A stretch of DNA of 25,051 nt from an uncultured Erysipelotrichaceae bacterium (lineage in GTDB: Bacteria > Bacillota_I > Bacilli_A > Erysipelotrichales > Coprobacillaceae), in assembly GCA_910588075.1 (NCBI GenBank), contig CAJUOS010000036.1, positions 1 to 25,051 on the forward strand, written 5' to 3'. The notes under the pieces were generated by a model, which saw only the letters and a list, made by a program, of their open reading frames with translations, was not told where the DNA came from and made no database searches. Each line of letters begins with the position of its first letter. Positions within the stretch are counted from its first letter, which is position 1. This document shows, in pieces, positions 15,773 through 22,896 of the stretch. The translations under genes and the position numbers were made by a program.

Positions 15773-15797
15773 TTTTTTTTTGATTTCAATATATAAT
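15769..15797 (+). promoter_or_regulatory. Promoter of the tRNA-Leu gene
   Basis: -35 TTGATT (15769-15774), a 17-nt spacer, and -10 TATAAT (15792-15797), about 11 nt ahead of the mature tRNA 5' end. It overlaps the stop codon of the glycosylase gene. Confidence 0.75.
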
Positions 15798-15808
15798 AAT
15801 GTGGCAGT

Positions 15809-15895
15809 GCCCGAATGGCGAAATTGGTAGACGCAGCAGACTCAAAATCTGCCGGTGTAAAAGCTGTGCCGGTTCGAGTCCGGCTTCGGGCACCA
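15809..15895 (+). tRNA. tRNA-Leu (anticodon CAA)
   Basis: 87-nt class II tRNA. The acceptor arms GCCCGAA and TTCGGGC pair perfectly. The anticodon arm GCAGA-CTCAAAA-TCTGC gives anticodon CAA, decoding UUG. A long variable arm follows, as in tRNA-Leu. The T arm GCCGG-TTCGAGT-CCGGC is intact, with discriminator A and an encoded CCA. It is a single tRNA between its own promoter and terminator. Confidence 0.97.
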
Positions 15896-15905
15896 TTATG
15901 TTTGT

Positions 15906-15936
15906 AAACCACAATTAATATTGTGGTTTTTTCTTT
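15906..15936 (+). terminator. Terminator of the tRNA-Leu gene
   Basis: Perfect 10-bp stem (15906-15915 with 15920-15929), a 4-nt loop and a T-rich tail, starting 10 nt after the CCA end. Confidence 0.88.
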
Positions 15937-16288
15937 TAAAAAAAAGATGTTGTTGACTGTATTTGATTTATGTCAATTTTTAATATTGCATGGAGGATTA
16001 ATTTTTTCTTATATTAATTTGTTTGTTGTGGATTTTTTAAAGTTGTATATATTTTTTATGTGTTTTACAATTTGAATATAGGTGAAATTGAGATATTTAA
16101 ATCATGGCTATCAATAAGAGATATTAAAAAGTAAATTTAAAATAGAATAATCTATTTTTATATTTTTAAGAATATGTGTTTTTGTATTTTGTGTAGATTT
16201 TTTTTTGTTTTATGCAAGACGTATTTCTTTTTTTGAATGAATATGCTAGTTTTTTATTAGAAAATATTCAAAAGGAAGATAAAATTAT
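15937..16288. other. A/T-rich non-coding stretch
   Basis: About 350 bp of homopolymer-rich sequence upstream of a small gene. The only sizeable forward frame (about 32 codons) lacks a ribosome site and a good start and codes for low-complexity hydrophobic residues. No tRNA, riboswitch signature or tandem repeat was recognised. It presumably carries the promoter of the small gene, but no strong -35/-10 pair stands out. Confidence 0.5.
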
Positions 16289-16489
16289 ATGAAAGATTAT
16301 ATGTCTAGAGCTGAAATAGTTAATGAAATATTATTAGGTATTGGAGAAATCAGATATTATAGGGTTAATAATATTAATGCAGATTATGGAAAGCCATGTT
16401 ATTTATATTCGTTATCATACATAGAACTTGAAAGAATTTATAATGAAATTTCTAATAAATTAAAAGAAATAAAACATATTTATAAATAA
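16289..16489 (+). CDS. Small hypothetical protein
   Basis: 66-aa soluble, amphipathic protein that I do not recognise. An aaggaag ribosome site lies about 10 nt before the ATG, a little further than ideal. The protein has a helical N-terminal part (SRAEIVNEILLGIGE), a short polar centre with YGKPCYLYS, and a second Lys/Glu-rich helix at the C terminus (about 44-64). Balanced residue use and the ribosome site favour a real gene over a chance frame. It converges with the Crp/Fnr gene, and a shared hairpin lies between them. No function can be proposed. Confidence 0.55.
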   Translation: MKDYMSRAEIVNEILLGIGEIRYYRVNNINADYGKPCYLYSLSYIELERIYNEISNKLKEIKHIYK

Positions 16490-16503
16490 AAATAATTTAT
16501 ATT

Positions 16504-16560
16504 AAAAAAACTTTAACTCAAATAGATTTAATGATCTAATAATTGAGCTAAAGCTTTTTT
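16504..16560. terminator. Bidirectional terminator between the small gene and the Crp/Fnr gene
   Basis: Outer arms ctttaactcaa (16511-16521) and ttgagctaaag (16543-16553) pair over 11 positions, with one G-U on the leftward transcript. An inner arm pair tagat/atcta extends the stem. T6-T7 runs flank both sides. The stem overlaps the last codons of the leftward regulator gene. Confidence 0.75.
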
Positions 16561-17169
16561 GTTTAAAATAATAATTTTCCTATATTTATTTTTAATATAT
16601 CCTTTTTTTACAAAGTCATTAAGAACTTTTGTAACAGTAACACGTGATAAGCCAACAAGTGTAGCAATTTCCTCATGTGTATATGGTAAGGTTGAATTGA
16701 CAATTCCTTTATTAATATTGTCAGTTACTGTTTGTTCGAGTAAAAAAGAAGCAATTTTTTCATAGCGATTATATGTATATGCTTTTTTTAATAAGGAGGT
16801 CATATAATCACATGTTTGTGAAAGGAGTTGAAGTAAAGCAATAGTAAGTTCCTTTGATTCACTAAGATAAGGATACAAATCATCTAAATAACAAGAAATA
16901 AGTTCTACTTCATTTACAGCCATAACTGTTGTTGGTCTTAATGAATTCTGAAAAAAAGACGATTCTCCAAAAATACGACCTTTATTTAAAAATTCAAAAG
17001 TAATTTCTTCTCCCATAGGATTAATATTGAAAACACGAACACGCCCTTTTAAAATAAGATATAGATTTGTTGAGTCATCTTCTTGCATATAAATAATGTC
17101 ATTTGGATGATAAATAACTTTTGTACCTGCTTGTTCAAAAAAATGGAATAAGTTTTCATTAATTTTCAT
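16528..17169 (-). CDS. Crp/Fnr-family transcriptional regulator
   Basis: 213-aa regulator with an N-terminal cyclic-nucleotide-binding-type beta barrel (about 15-125) and a C-terminal winged helix. The helix-turn-helix is THEEIATLVGLSRVTVTKVLNDFVKKGYI (about 164-192). The effector pocket segment reads FGESSFFQNSLRPTTV, which keeps Glu and Arg in CRP-like positions but has Pro after Arg. There is no N-terminal cysteine cluster, so it is not an Fe-S FNR oxygen sensor. The effector is unknown. A perfect 14-bp inverted repeat upstream, containing TTGTAA-N6-TTACAA, fits a Crp/Fnr-class operator and suggests autoregulation together with control of the divergent YitT gene. Confidence 0.9.
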   Translation of the reverse strand: MKINENLFHFFEQAGTKVIYHPNDIIYMQEDDSTNLYLILKGRVRVFNINPMGEEITFEFLNKGRIFGESSFFQNSLRPTTVMAVNEVELISCYLDDLYPYLSESKELTIALLQLLSQTCDYMTSLLKKAYTYNRYEKIASFLLEQTVTDNINKGIVNSTLPYTHEEIATLVGLSRVTVTKVLNDFVKKGYIKNKYRKIIILNKKALAQLLDH

Positions 17170-17184
17170 ATTATCACAACTTTC

Positions 17185-17218
17185 TGTTTAAATTGTAACA
17201 TATATTACAATTTAAACA
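17185..17218. promoter_or_regulatory. Perfect 14-bp inverted repeat, candidate Crp/Fnr operator
   Basis: Arms 17185-17198 and 17205-17218 are exact reverse complements around the 6-nt spacer CATATA. The centre, TTGTAA-N6-TTACAA, has the spacing of Crp/Fnr-class operators. It lies between the Crp/Fnr gene and the divergent YitT gene, where one dimer could control both. The arms are longer than a single dimer normally needs. Confidence 0.65.
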
Positions 17219-17255
17219 AGTAAAATATGTTAATATCATGCACGAGGTGATAGTA

Positions 17256-18101
17256 ATGAAAGAAAAATTAATACATTTTATTTATATTGTTTTGGGAAAT
17301 GTATTTATAGCTTTTGCATTAAGTACATTAGTATTAGAAAATCATATTATTGCTGGTGGAGTATCAGGAATTGGTGTTGTTTTGAATCATTATTTTGGAA
17401 TAAGTATTTCAATGTGTGTAGGAATGATTAACATTGTTTTATTTGTTTTAGGATTACTTTTAATAGGTAAAGAATTTGCAATGACAACATTAGTGTCAAC
17501 CTTTCTTTTTCCACTATTGCTAGAATTTTTTGAAGGACATTCAGAATTTCATGGTTATTTAGCAGATCCATTATTAGCATGTGTTTTGGCAGGTTGTATT
17601 ATGGGCATTGGAATAGGATTGATTTTAAAAGCAAATGCTTCTACTGGAGGTGTTGATGTTCTTGCTATTTTGATTAATAAAAAATTTGGTCTACCTGTTC
17701 ATATTATTTTAAATGTCATTGATTTAACAGTTTTAATCTTTCAATTTTCATTTAATAACACAACACAGGTAATCTATGGTGTTGTTACTGTTGTTTTAAC
17801 ATCTGTTTTATTAAATAAAACATTAACAACAGGAACAAGTTTGATACAGTTAACTGTTATGAGTGATTTTTATGAAGATATTAAAAGAATGATATTACAT
17901 GAAGGGGATGCAGGAGTTACATTACTTGCAAGTGAAAAAGGATATACAAAAGAAAAATCTCAATTAATATTATCAGTTATTCCTTATAGAAAATTACCTT
18001 CTATAAAAGAAAAAATTCATCAAATTGATCCTTTAGCATTTATCATTGTTTCACACATTGATGAAGTAGGTGGAAAAGGATTTACATTAGAAATAAGATA
18101 A
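17256..18101 (+). CDS. YitT-family membrane protein
   Basis: 281-aa integral membrane protein of the YitT/DUF161 family. The N-terminal two-thirds contain about five to six hydrophobic segments, including ITLVLENHIIAGGVSGIG-type glycine-rich loops. The soluble C-terminal part (about 215-281) matches the DUF2179 domain, with VIPYRKLPSIKEKI and the closing GKGFTLE. The function of the family is not established. The start is the ATG at 17256 behind gaggtgat; an upstream in-frame ATG at 17238 has no ribosome site. It is divergent from the Crp/Fnr gene, with the shared inverted repeat between them, and is monocistronic. Confidence 0.88.
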   Translation: MKEKLIHFIYIVLGNVFIAFALSTLVLENHIIAGGVSGIGVVLNHYFGISISMCVGMINIVLFVLGLLLIGKEFAMTTLVSTFLFPLLLEFFEGHSEFHGYLADPLLACVLAGCIMGIGIGLILKANASTGGVDVLAILINKKFGLPVHIILNVIDLTVLIFQFSFNNTTQVIYGVVTVVLTSVLLNKTLTTGTSLIQLTVMSDFYEDIKRMILHEGDAGVTLLASEKGYTKEKSQLILSVIPYRKLPSIKEKIHQIDPLAFIIVSHIDEVGGKGFTLEIR

Positions 18102-18135
18102 AACCTCTAACTATGTAGCTAGAGGTTTGTTTTTA
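18101..18135. terminator. Terminator between YitT and CAP-protein genes
   Basis: 9-bp stem (18101-18109 with 18120-18128) and a 10-nt loop, followed by a T-rich tail on the + strand. It lies between convergent genes and overlaps the end of the leftward CAP-protein gene. Confidence 0.75.
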
Positions 18136-19581
18136 TTTCACTTTCACAGTTTTTGTAGCACTATATGTTCCATAGTATTTCTTTCCACTTACTGTCTTAT
18201 AAGCTCTTACTTTGACTTTATAATTCTTTTTGCTTGTAAGTTTTGTTAGTGTCTTTGATGCACTCTTGCTTGACACTGTTGTGTATGTCCACTTCTTACT
18301 CCCACTCTTTTGATACGCTATCTGATATCCACTTGCTCCTGTGACTTTTTTATATTTAACTGTGAGTTTCTTCTTTGCACTACTCTTTGCACTACTGATT
18401 GTTACTTTCTTTGGTACGATATAGAATGTCTTTGTGATACTTCCTGTATAGTTCCCTTTTCCTGTAATCTTGACAGTTCCTTTTCCTGTTGACTTATTCT
18501 TTCCATAGCTTACTGTATAGTCTGTTCCTTTTTTCAATGTCTTTCCACTATATTTCACTGTTATACTTGGTTTGATTTGTTTACCAGTATATGCTTTATT
18601 GCTAATTTTTGAATATGTCAATGTAGACACATTGCGTTTTGTAATTGTAAAAGATTTTGTTACAGAACCAGTGTATTTTCCTTTTCCAGTGATTTTAATT
18701 GTAGCTTTTCCTACTGATTTGTTTTTTCCATAACTAATAGTATAATCTGTACCTTTTTTTAATGTTTTTCCACTATATTTGACTGTTATACTTGGTTTGA
18801 TTTGTTTTCCTGTATAAGCTTTTGTTTTTGGAACACCACTTATTGTTGCTTTAGATATACTTGTCTTTTTTGTAGAACTTTGTGTTGTATTTGCATTTTT
18901 AAAATGTTCAGTAATATAGACAGATAATTTTCCATTTTTAACTTCTGAATAAATACCAACTCCTATATTTGAGTAACTTTGATTTAAAATAACTTTTTTA
19001 TGAGTTGGACTATTCATCAAACTTTTATGAATAACATCCGAAATTTGTGTTAAAAATGATTCAGAATAATTTTCTTTGGCTGTAGTAGAAACTTTAGCTA
19101 GATCCTCACCAGCTTTTAAATTTTTGTTACTAACACCATAAGTTGATAAAACAGTGGCCCAAGATGATCCATCTGGTCTTGTATGTGACCATTTTGTAAT
19201 AATTTCTTTAGAACGAACATTTCCAGTTCTTTCCAATACAGCTAATTCTGAAACAGCCTTGCTTTTAGAAGTTTTACTTCTCTCTTTATTTACAGAATTA
19301 ACTAACTTTTTTCTGATTTTATCAAGTTCTGAAGCACTTAAGTTTCTTGCCTTTGAATTATTACCAATACCTCCTAATGGAGTATCATCTTCTCCAATTT
19401 GAATAGTATGAGTTGTGTCATTATCCAAATCAGTATCCTCAGTAGTAGCAAACTCCAAAGTATGAATAGTAAAATGAGTTGATTCAGAATCTTTAGGTTG
19501 CAAAAAATACCAAGAAGCAAACGCAATACATATAACTAATGTACATGTAATCAATGAGATAATTAACTTTTTGTTTTTCAT
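18133..19581 (-). CDS. Exported CAP-domain protein with Ig-like repeats and FN3-like tail
   Basis: 482-aa surface or secreted protein. Residues 6-27 are a hydrophobic signal/anchor. A CAP/SCP domain spans about 85-230, with likely pocket residues His133 in WSHTRPDG, Glu159 in AGEDLA and His194 in SPTHKK. Two tandem Ig-like repeats follow, beginning AYTGKQIKPS at 255 and at 330 with a period of 75 residues. A fibronectin-III-like domain covers about 392-482. No LPxTG motif is present, so retention would depend on the N-terminal segment. CAP proteins bind sterols, lipids or wall components; the ligand here is unknown. The gene lies behind a c-di-GMP-I riboswitch. The distal repeat and tail use many AAG Lys codons, unlike the proximal repeat, which suggests recombination. 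Confidence 0.85.
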   Translation of the reverse strand: MKNKKLIISLITCTLVICIAFASWYFLQPKDSESTHFTIHTLEFATTEDTDLDNDTTHTIQIGEDDTPLGGIGNNSKARNLSASELDKIRKKLVNSVNKERSKTSKSKAVSELAVLERTGNVRSKEIITKWSHTRPDGSSWATVLSTYGVSNKNLKAGEDLAKVSTTAKENYSESFLTQISDVIHKSLMNSPTHKKVILNQSYSNIGVGIYSEVKNGKLSVYITEHFKNANTTQSSTKKTSISKATISGVPKTKAYTGKQIKPSITVKYSGKTLKKGTDYTISYGKNKSVGKATIKITGKGKYTGSVTKSFTITKRNVSTLTYSKISNKAYTGKQIKPSITVKYSGKTLKKGTDYTVSYGKNKSTGKGTVKITGKGNYTGSITKTFYIVPKKVTISSAKSSAKKKLTVKYKKVTGASGYQIAYQKSGSKKWTYTTVSSKSASKTLTKLTSKKNYKVKVRAYKTVSGKKYYGTYSATKTVKVK

Positions 19582-19644
19582 AAAAAAACCCCTTTCATTT
19601 TTATAAAATATAGGAGAGTGCCAATTAATATAAAATTATATAGT

Positions 19645-19722
19645 TAATTGCAACTGGCTACCATCTTACAGGCCCTATAGCTTTGCGTCCTTATTTTTCA
19701 ATAAGTTTGCCAATATCTCTTA
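19645..19722 (-). ncRNA. Cyclic-di-GMP-I (GEMM-I) riboswitch
   Basis: Read leftward: GGCAAAC, a 6-bp P2 stem (CTTATT/AATAAG) capped by a GAAA tetraloop, then GACGCAAAGC, then GGGCCTGTAAGATGG and GTAGCCAGTTGC. The order and conserved strings match GEMM-I aptamers, including the GNRA loop that docks on the P3 receptor. The 3' P1 strand can instead pair downstream (19644-19650 with 19622-19628), offering an alternative fold. No T-tract terminator follows, so translation control or another mechanism is likely. The aptamer starts within a few nt of the predicted transcription start, about 64 nt ahead of the CAP-protein ATG. Confidence 0.88.
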
Positions 19723-19728
19723 ATCAAA

Positions 19729-19756
19729 ATTATAGCATAAAATTTCGATAATACAA
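19729..19756 (-). promoter_or_regulatory. Promoter of the riboswitch/CAP-protein transcript
   Basis: Minus strand: -35 TTGTAT (19751-19756), a 16-nt spacer, and -10 TATAAT (19729-19734). The predicted start at about 19722 is immediately 5' of the aptamer. Confidence 0.65.
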
Positions 19757-19924
19757 GATAATTGTTTGAAAAAGAATAAGAAAATAATCTCTATATTAGA
19801 GAATATTTTTCTTTTTACATTATATATGACTTATCATATATTCAAGACAATAAATGATAGTAAAATAAATATTAAACAATGGATTTAAAAAGCGAAAATA
19901 CATAATTGAATTTCTTAAAAAAGA

Positions 19925-19957
19925 TAAAAAAATGACCTCAATAAATAGATCATTTTA
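19925..19957 (-). terminator. Terminator of the YjdF-like/glycosylase unit
   Basis: 9-bp stem on the leftward transcript (arms 19948-19956 and 19929-19937, one U-G pair) followed by a run of seven or more T. It separates this unit from the riboswitch-controlled gene, and the sequence between 19757 and 19924 shows no other feature. Confidence 0.75.
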
Positions 19958-19983
19958 AATAATAAAGTTTGATAAAAATAAAA

Positions 19984-20691
19984 TTAGGAATGGATTTTTT
20001 GTGATAATTTTTGTTTCTTTTCTAATTTTTTATATTCTATTGTAGCAACTCCAATAGCTCCAGCAAGATCTAACATAAGATCTTTCATTGTATCATTAAG
20101 AGCTTCGTGTCCTTGTAATGGAATATCAGTTTCTTCAATGATTGTTCCTCTAGTCGTTTCCATATATTGCTGACTATTAGTATGGAAAATATCATCTGAA
20201 AGATATTCTGCAATTTCCCAAACAGCCCCTAAAGCAAGAGCGTTAGATACAACAAGAAGACTCATAAATAACGGTGAAACAGATAAGGGAATAGTATATT
20301 CTTTATCTAAAAAATCTATAATAATAAAGCCAATATAAGCAATAATAATTCCTGAAAGAGTGTGAAGAATAGAATCCCAAATAGGAAATTTAGCATAAAA
20401 TTCAAAAACATCACCTAATATAAAACCTGAAAAAGCAAATAAAATTAATATAAAGTCTAATTGATTAGGGATAATAATATTGTATTTATTTTTTATAAAA
20501 CTTGGCAGTCTTAGTACAAATAACATAGCAAAAAATTGAATGATACAAAAAATAACTCTATATTTATCAATGTTTTCTTTAAAAAAGAGTACAAATATAG
20601 CAATACATAATAAAATAAAAACAAGCCAAAAAATAATTTTTCTAGCAATAATAAGATAATATGGTTTTTTTTCTTTAAATCGATTATTCAT
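19984..20691 (-). CDS. YjdF/DUF2238-type membrane protein
   Basis: 235-aa integral membrane protein with about six hydrophobic segments. The family-like features are FPIWDSILHTLSGIIIAYIGF in the middle, ALGAVWEIAEYLSD, and the Asp-rich DTMKDLMLDLAGA near the C terminus; together they carry the conserved acidic and His residues of DUF2238/YjdF-type proteins. The function of the family is not established. An aggagg ribosome site precedes the ATG. The hypoxanthine-glycosylase gene ends 49 nt upstream without an obvious terminator, so the two may share a transcript. No functional link to that enzyme is evident. Confidence 0.72.
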   Translation of the reverse strand: MNNRFKEKKPYYLIIARKIIFWLVFILLCIAIFVLFFKENIDKYRVIFCIIQFFAMLFVLRLPSFIKNKYNIIIPNQLDFILILFAFSGFILGDVFEFYAKFPIWDSILHTLSGIIIAYIGFIIIDFLDKEYTIPLSVSPLFMSLLVVSNALALGAVWEIAEYLSDDIFHTNSQQYMETTRGTIIEETDIPLQGHEALNDTMKDLMLDLAGAIGVATIEYKKLEKKQKLSQKIHS

Positions 20692-20740
20692 AAAATGCCT
20701 CCTAAAATGAATATTGATATTATGACATTAAAAAATGAAC

Positions 20741-21232
20741 TTAAGATAAATTATTTAAACAAATGATATGCCATTCTTCCAATAATTGAGTCAATGAATA
20801 TTGAGCATTTGCAGGAGATGTAGAAGGTAAACAAATATCATCTTTTTTAGTTATTGGATAACAATACTTTTGATATAATTGATGAGCTTTTTTTCCATTT
20901 GTAAAAATGAATTGTATTTGTGAATGATTAAGTAGAGATTGTATATCATTCACTCTGACATGAGTAATTGAACTATCACTAGATCCTTGAATTTCACAAC
21001 TTTCAATAACATCCCAAACAGCAATATGATTTTTTAAAAGAAATTCTTTTTTATCTTCAATAGTTGTTAGTGGTGAGTGATGGAAAAGTGTCGCTAGAAT
21101 TTTCCAAAATCTATTTTGGGGATGATGATAGAAGAATTGAGCTTCTCTTGATTTGACAGATGGGAATGAACCTAAAATAAGAATTTTAGATTCACTATTA
21201 TATATGGGACTAATATTATGTTGCTGTTTCAT
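20741..21232 (-). CDS. DNA-deoxyinosine (hypoxanthine) glycosylase, UDG family 6
   Basis: 163-aa member of the uracil-DNA glycosylase superfamily, family 6, which removes hypoxanthine arising from adenine deamination. Landmarks: ILILGSFPSVKSREAQFFYHHPQNRFW (about 17-43), containing the GSFPS active-site loop, and the C-terminal LPSTSPANA (about 134-142). The hydrophobic LQFIFTNG-type strand lies between them. The ribosome site aggag precedes the ATG. It is divergent from the purine permease gene. Assignment to the Mug/UDG fold is firm; the precise damaged-base preference is from family resemblance. Confidence 0.87.
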   Translation of the reverse strand: MKQQHNISPIYNSESKILILGSFPSVKSREAQFFYHHPQNRFWKILATLFHHSPLTTIEDKKEFLLKNHIAVWDVIESCEIQGSSDSSITHVRVNDIQSLLNHSQIQFIFTNGKKAHQLYQKYCYPITKKDDICLPSTSPANAQYSLTQLLEEWHIICLNNLS

Positions 21233-21405
21233 ATATGTATTTCACTCCTTTTCATAGTATATATTTTACATTATTCCTATATTTATGAAAAGAATAATGC
21301 AAAATATAAGAGAAAAGATAAATATTTTATTATAAAATGTTTTTTCTTGTATATAAGTACAAAAAAGGTTAGAATATGAAATATCTTTTAAGGGGAGGAA
21401 AAAAT

Positions 21406-22737
21406 ATGTTAGAAAAGTTATTTCATTTAAATGAAAAAAAGACAAACGTGAAAACAGAAGTTATTGCTGGGATGACAACATTTTTAGCAATGGCATATAT
21501 TTTAGCTGTTAATCCTATTATTTTAGGTGATGCTGGAATGGATGTTCATTCTGTATTTATGGCAACAGCTATATCAGCAGGGATTGCTTCAATTGTTATG
21601 GGGATTGTGGCTAACTATCCTGTATCTTTAGCACCAGGTATGGGAGTGAATGCTTTATTTACATATACTGTTGTATTAACAATGGGACATACTTGGGAAG
21701 CGGCTTTGGCTGCAGTATTTGTATCAGGAATTATCTTTTTATTAATTTCTGTAACAGGTGTGCGTAAGATGATTATTAATGCTATACCACAACAGTTAAA
21801 ATTAGCAATTGGAGCTGGAATTGGTTTCTTTATTGCTTTTGTAGGATTAAAGAATGCAGGTATTATTGTAGCAAATGAATCAACATTTGTAGGTTTAGCT
21901 AAATTGAATGAACCAACTGTTTTATTGGCTATTTTTGGAATTATTATAACAGTAGCATTAGTTGCTAAAAAGGTGCCTGCTGGTGTATTTATAGGAATGT
22001 TGATTACAGCAATTGTTGGATTAGTATGTGGAATGATGGGAATGGAAAATATGCCTACATTACCAAGTGAATTCATAACAACTGATTTTAATATGGTTAC
22101 ATTTGGGGCATTTGCTCAAGGATTTGCAGACTTATTTAAAGATCCATTTAATTGTTTTATTGTTCTTTTTTCATTTTTATTTGTTGATTTCTTTGATACA
22201 GCTGGAACATTAGTTGCAATTGGTAATAGATGTGGATTAATTAATGATGATGGAGAATTGATTGATGCAGAAAAAGCTTTATTATCTGATGCTATTGGAA
22301 CAGTTGCAGGAGCAGTATTAGGAACATCAACTGTAACAAGTTTTGTTGAATCAACAAGTGGAGTTGAGGTTGGAGGAAGAACAGGTTTAACTTCTTGTAC
22401 TACTGGTATTTTATTCTTCTTATCAATTCTTATTTCACCAATTGTTTTATCTGTTGCGACAAATGCAGTAACAGCACCTGCATTGGTGGTTGTTGGGGTA
22501 TTGATGGCACAACAATTAGGTGGAATTAATTGGGAAGAATTTGAATTTACTGCTGCTGGATTTGTAACAGTTATTACAATGGTTTTAACTTATTCTATTT
22601 CAAATGGTATTGCATTAGGTTTTATAACATATGGTGTTGCTATGATAGCAACTGGAAAAGCTAAAGATGTTAGTAAGATTATTTGGATTTTAGATATTGT
22701 TTTTATATTCTATTTCTATTCATTAACATTAATATAG
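21406..22737 (+). CDS. NCS2-family purine permease (AzgA/PbuG-like)
   Basis: 443-aa secondary transporter with about 12 to 14 membrane segments, of the guanine/hypoxanthine/adenine branch. Landmarks: TEVIAGMTTFLAMAYIL and NPIILGDAGM at the N terminus, APGMGVNALFTY, LFSFLFVDFFDTAGTLVA with the conserved acidic residues, and the TSTVTSFVESTSGVEVGGRTG stretch. The start is the ATG at 21406, behind aggggagg; the in-frame ATG at 21376 lacks a ribosome site. No purine riboswitch is recognisable upstream. The divergent spacer contains an 8-bp inverted repeat (21269-21276 with 21292-21299) that could be an operator. The gene ends at a strong terminator. Confidence 0.92.
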   Translation: MLEKLFHLNEKKTNVKTEVIAGMTTFLAMAYILAVNPIILGDAGMDVHSVFMATAISAGIASIVMGIVANYPVSLAPGMGVNALFTYTVVLTMGHTWEAALAAVFVSGIIFLLISVTGVRKMIINAIPQQLKLAIGAGIGFFIAFVGLKNAGIIVANESTFVGLAKLNEPTVLLAIFGIIITVALVAKKVPAGVFIGMLITAIVGLVCGMMGMENMPTLPSEFITTDFNMVTFGAFAQGFADLFKDPFNCFIVLFSFLFVDFFDTAGTLVAIGNRCGLINDDGELIDAEKALLSDAIGTVAGAVLGTSTVTSFVESTSGVEVGGRTGLTSCTTGILFFLSILISPIVLSVATNAVTAPALVVVGVLMAQQLGGINWEEFEFTAAGFVTVITMVLTYSISNGIALGFITYGVAMIATGKAKDVSKIIWILDIVFIFYFYSLTLI

Positions 22738-22745
22738 TGATGATG

Positions 22746-22777
22746 AACTACAGATACTTAATTATCTGTAGTTTTTT
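22746..22777 (+). terminator. Terminator of the purine permease gene
   Basis: Perfect 11-bp stem (22746-22756 with 22763-22773), a 6-nt loop and a T tract. Confidence 0.9.
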
Positions 22778-22831
22778 CATAAGAATTTCATATTTATGGG
22801 ATATAATTATACTGTTGGTAAATATTTTATA

Positions 22832-22860
22832 TTGATGAAGATATATAGAAAGTGTATAAT
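22832..22860 (+). promoter_or_regulatory. Promoter of the LCP-family gene
   Basis: -35 TTGATG (22832-22837), a 17-nt spacer, and -10 TATAAT (22855-22860), 36 nt ahead of the ATG. Confidence 0.75.
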
Positions 22861-22896
22861 GTGGTTAAATTATGTGAGAATTGAAATGAGGTTATT

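Noticed and set aside
15937..16288. About 32-codon forward frame in the A/T-rich spacer
   Set aside because: No ribosome site or proper start; low-complexity hydrophobic content expected from T-rich sequence.
16559..16765. Forward frame inside the Crp/Fnr gene
   Set aside because: Antisense shadow of a gene with a clear helix-turn-helix.
16528..17169. FNR-type oxygen sensor
   Set aside because: Fold is Crp/Fnr, but the N-terminal cysteine cluster for the Fe-S centre is absent.
18310..19402. Two forward frames (near 18310-18492 and 19154-19402) inside the CAP-protein gene
   Set aside because: Antisense to a recognised multi-domain protein; no ribosome sites.
21233..21405. Possible purine riboswitch before the NCS2 permease
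   Set aside because: I looked for the conserved three-way-junction core and did not see it; only a small inverted repeat and the ribosome site are present.
21615..22076. 153-codon minus-strand frame inside the purine permease
   Set aside because: Antisense to conserved NCS2 motifs; long only because of codon bias in the real gene.
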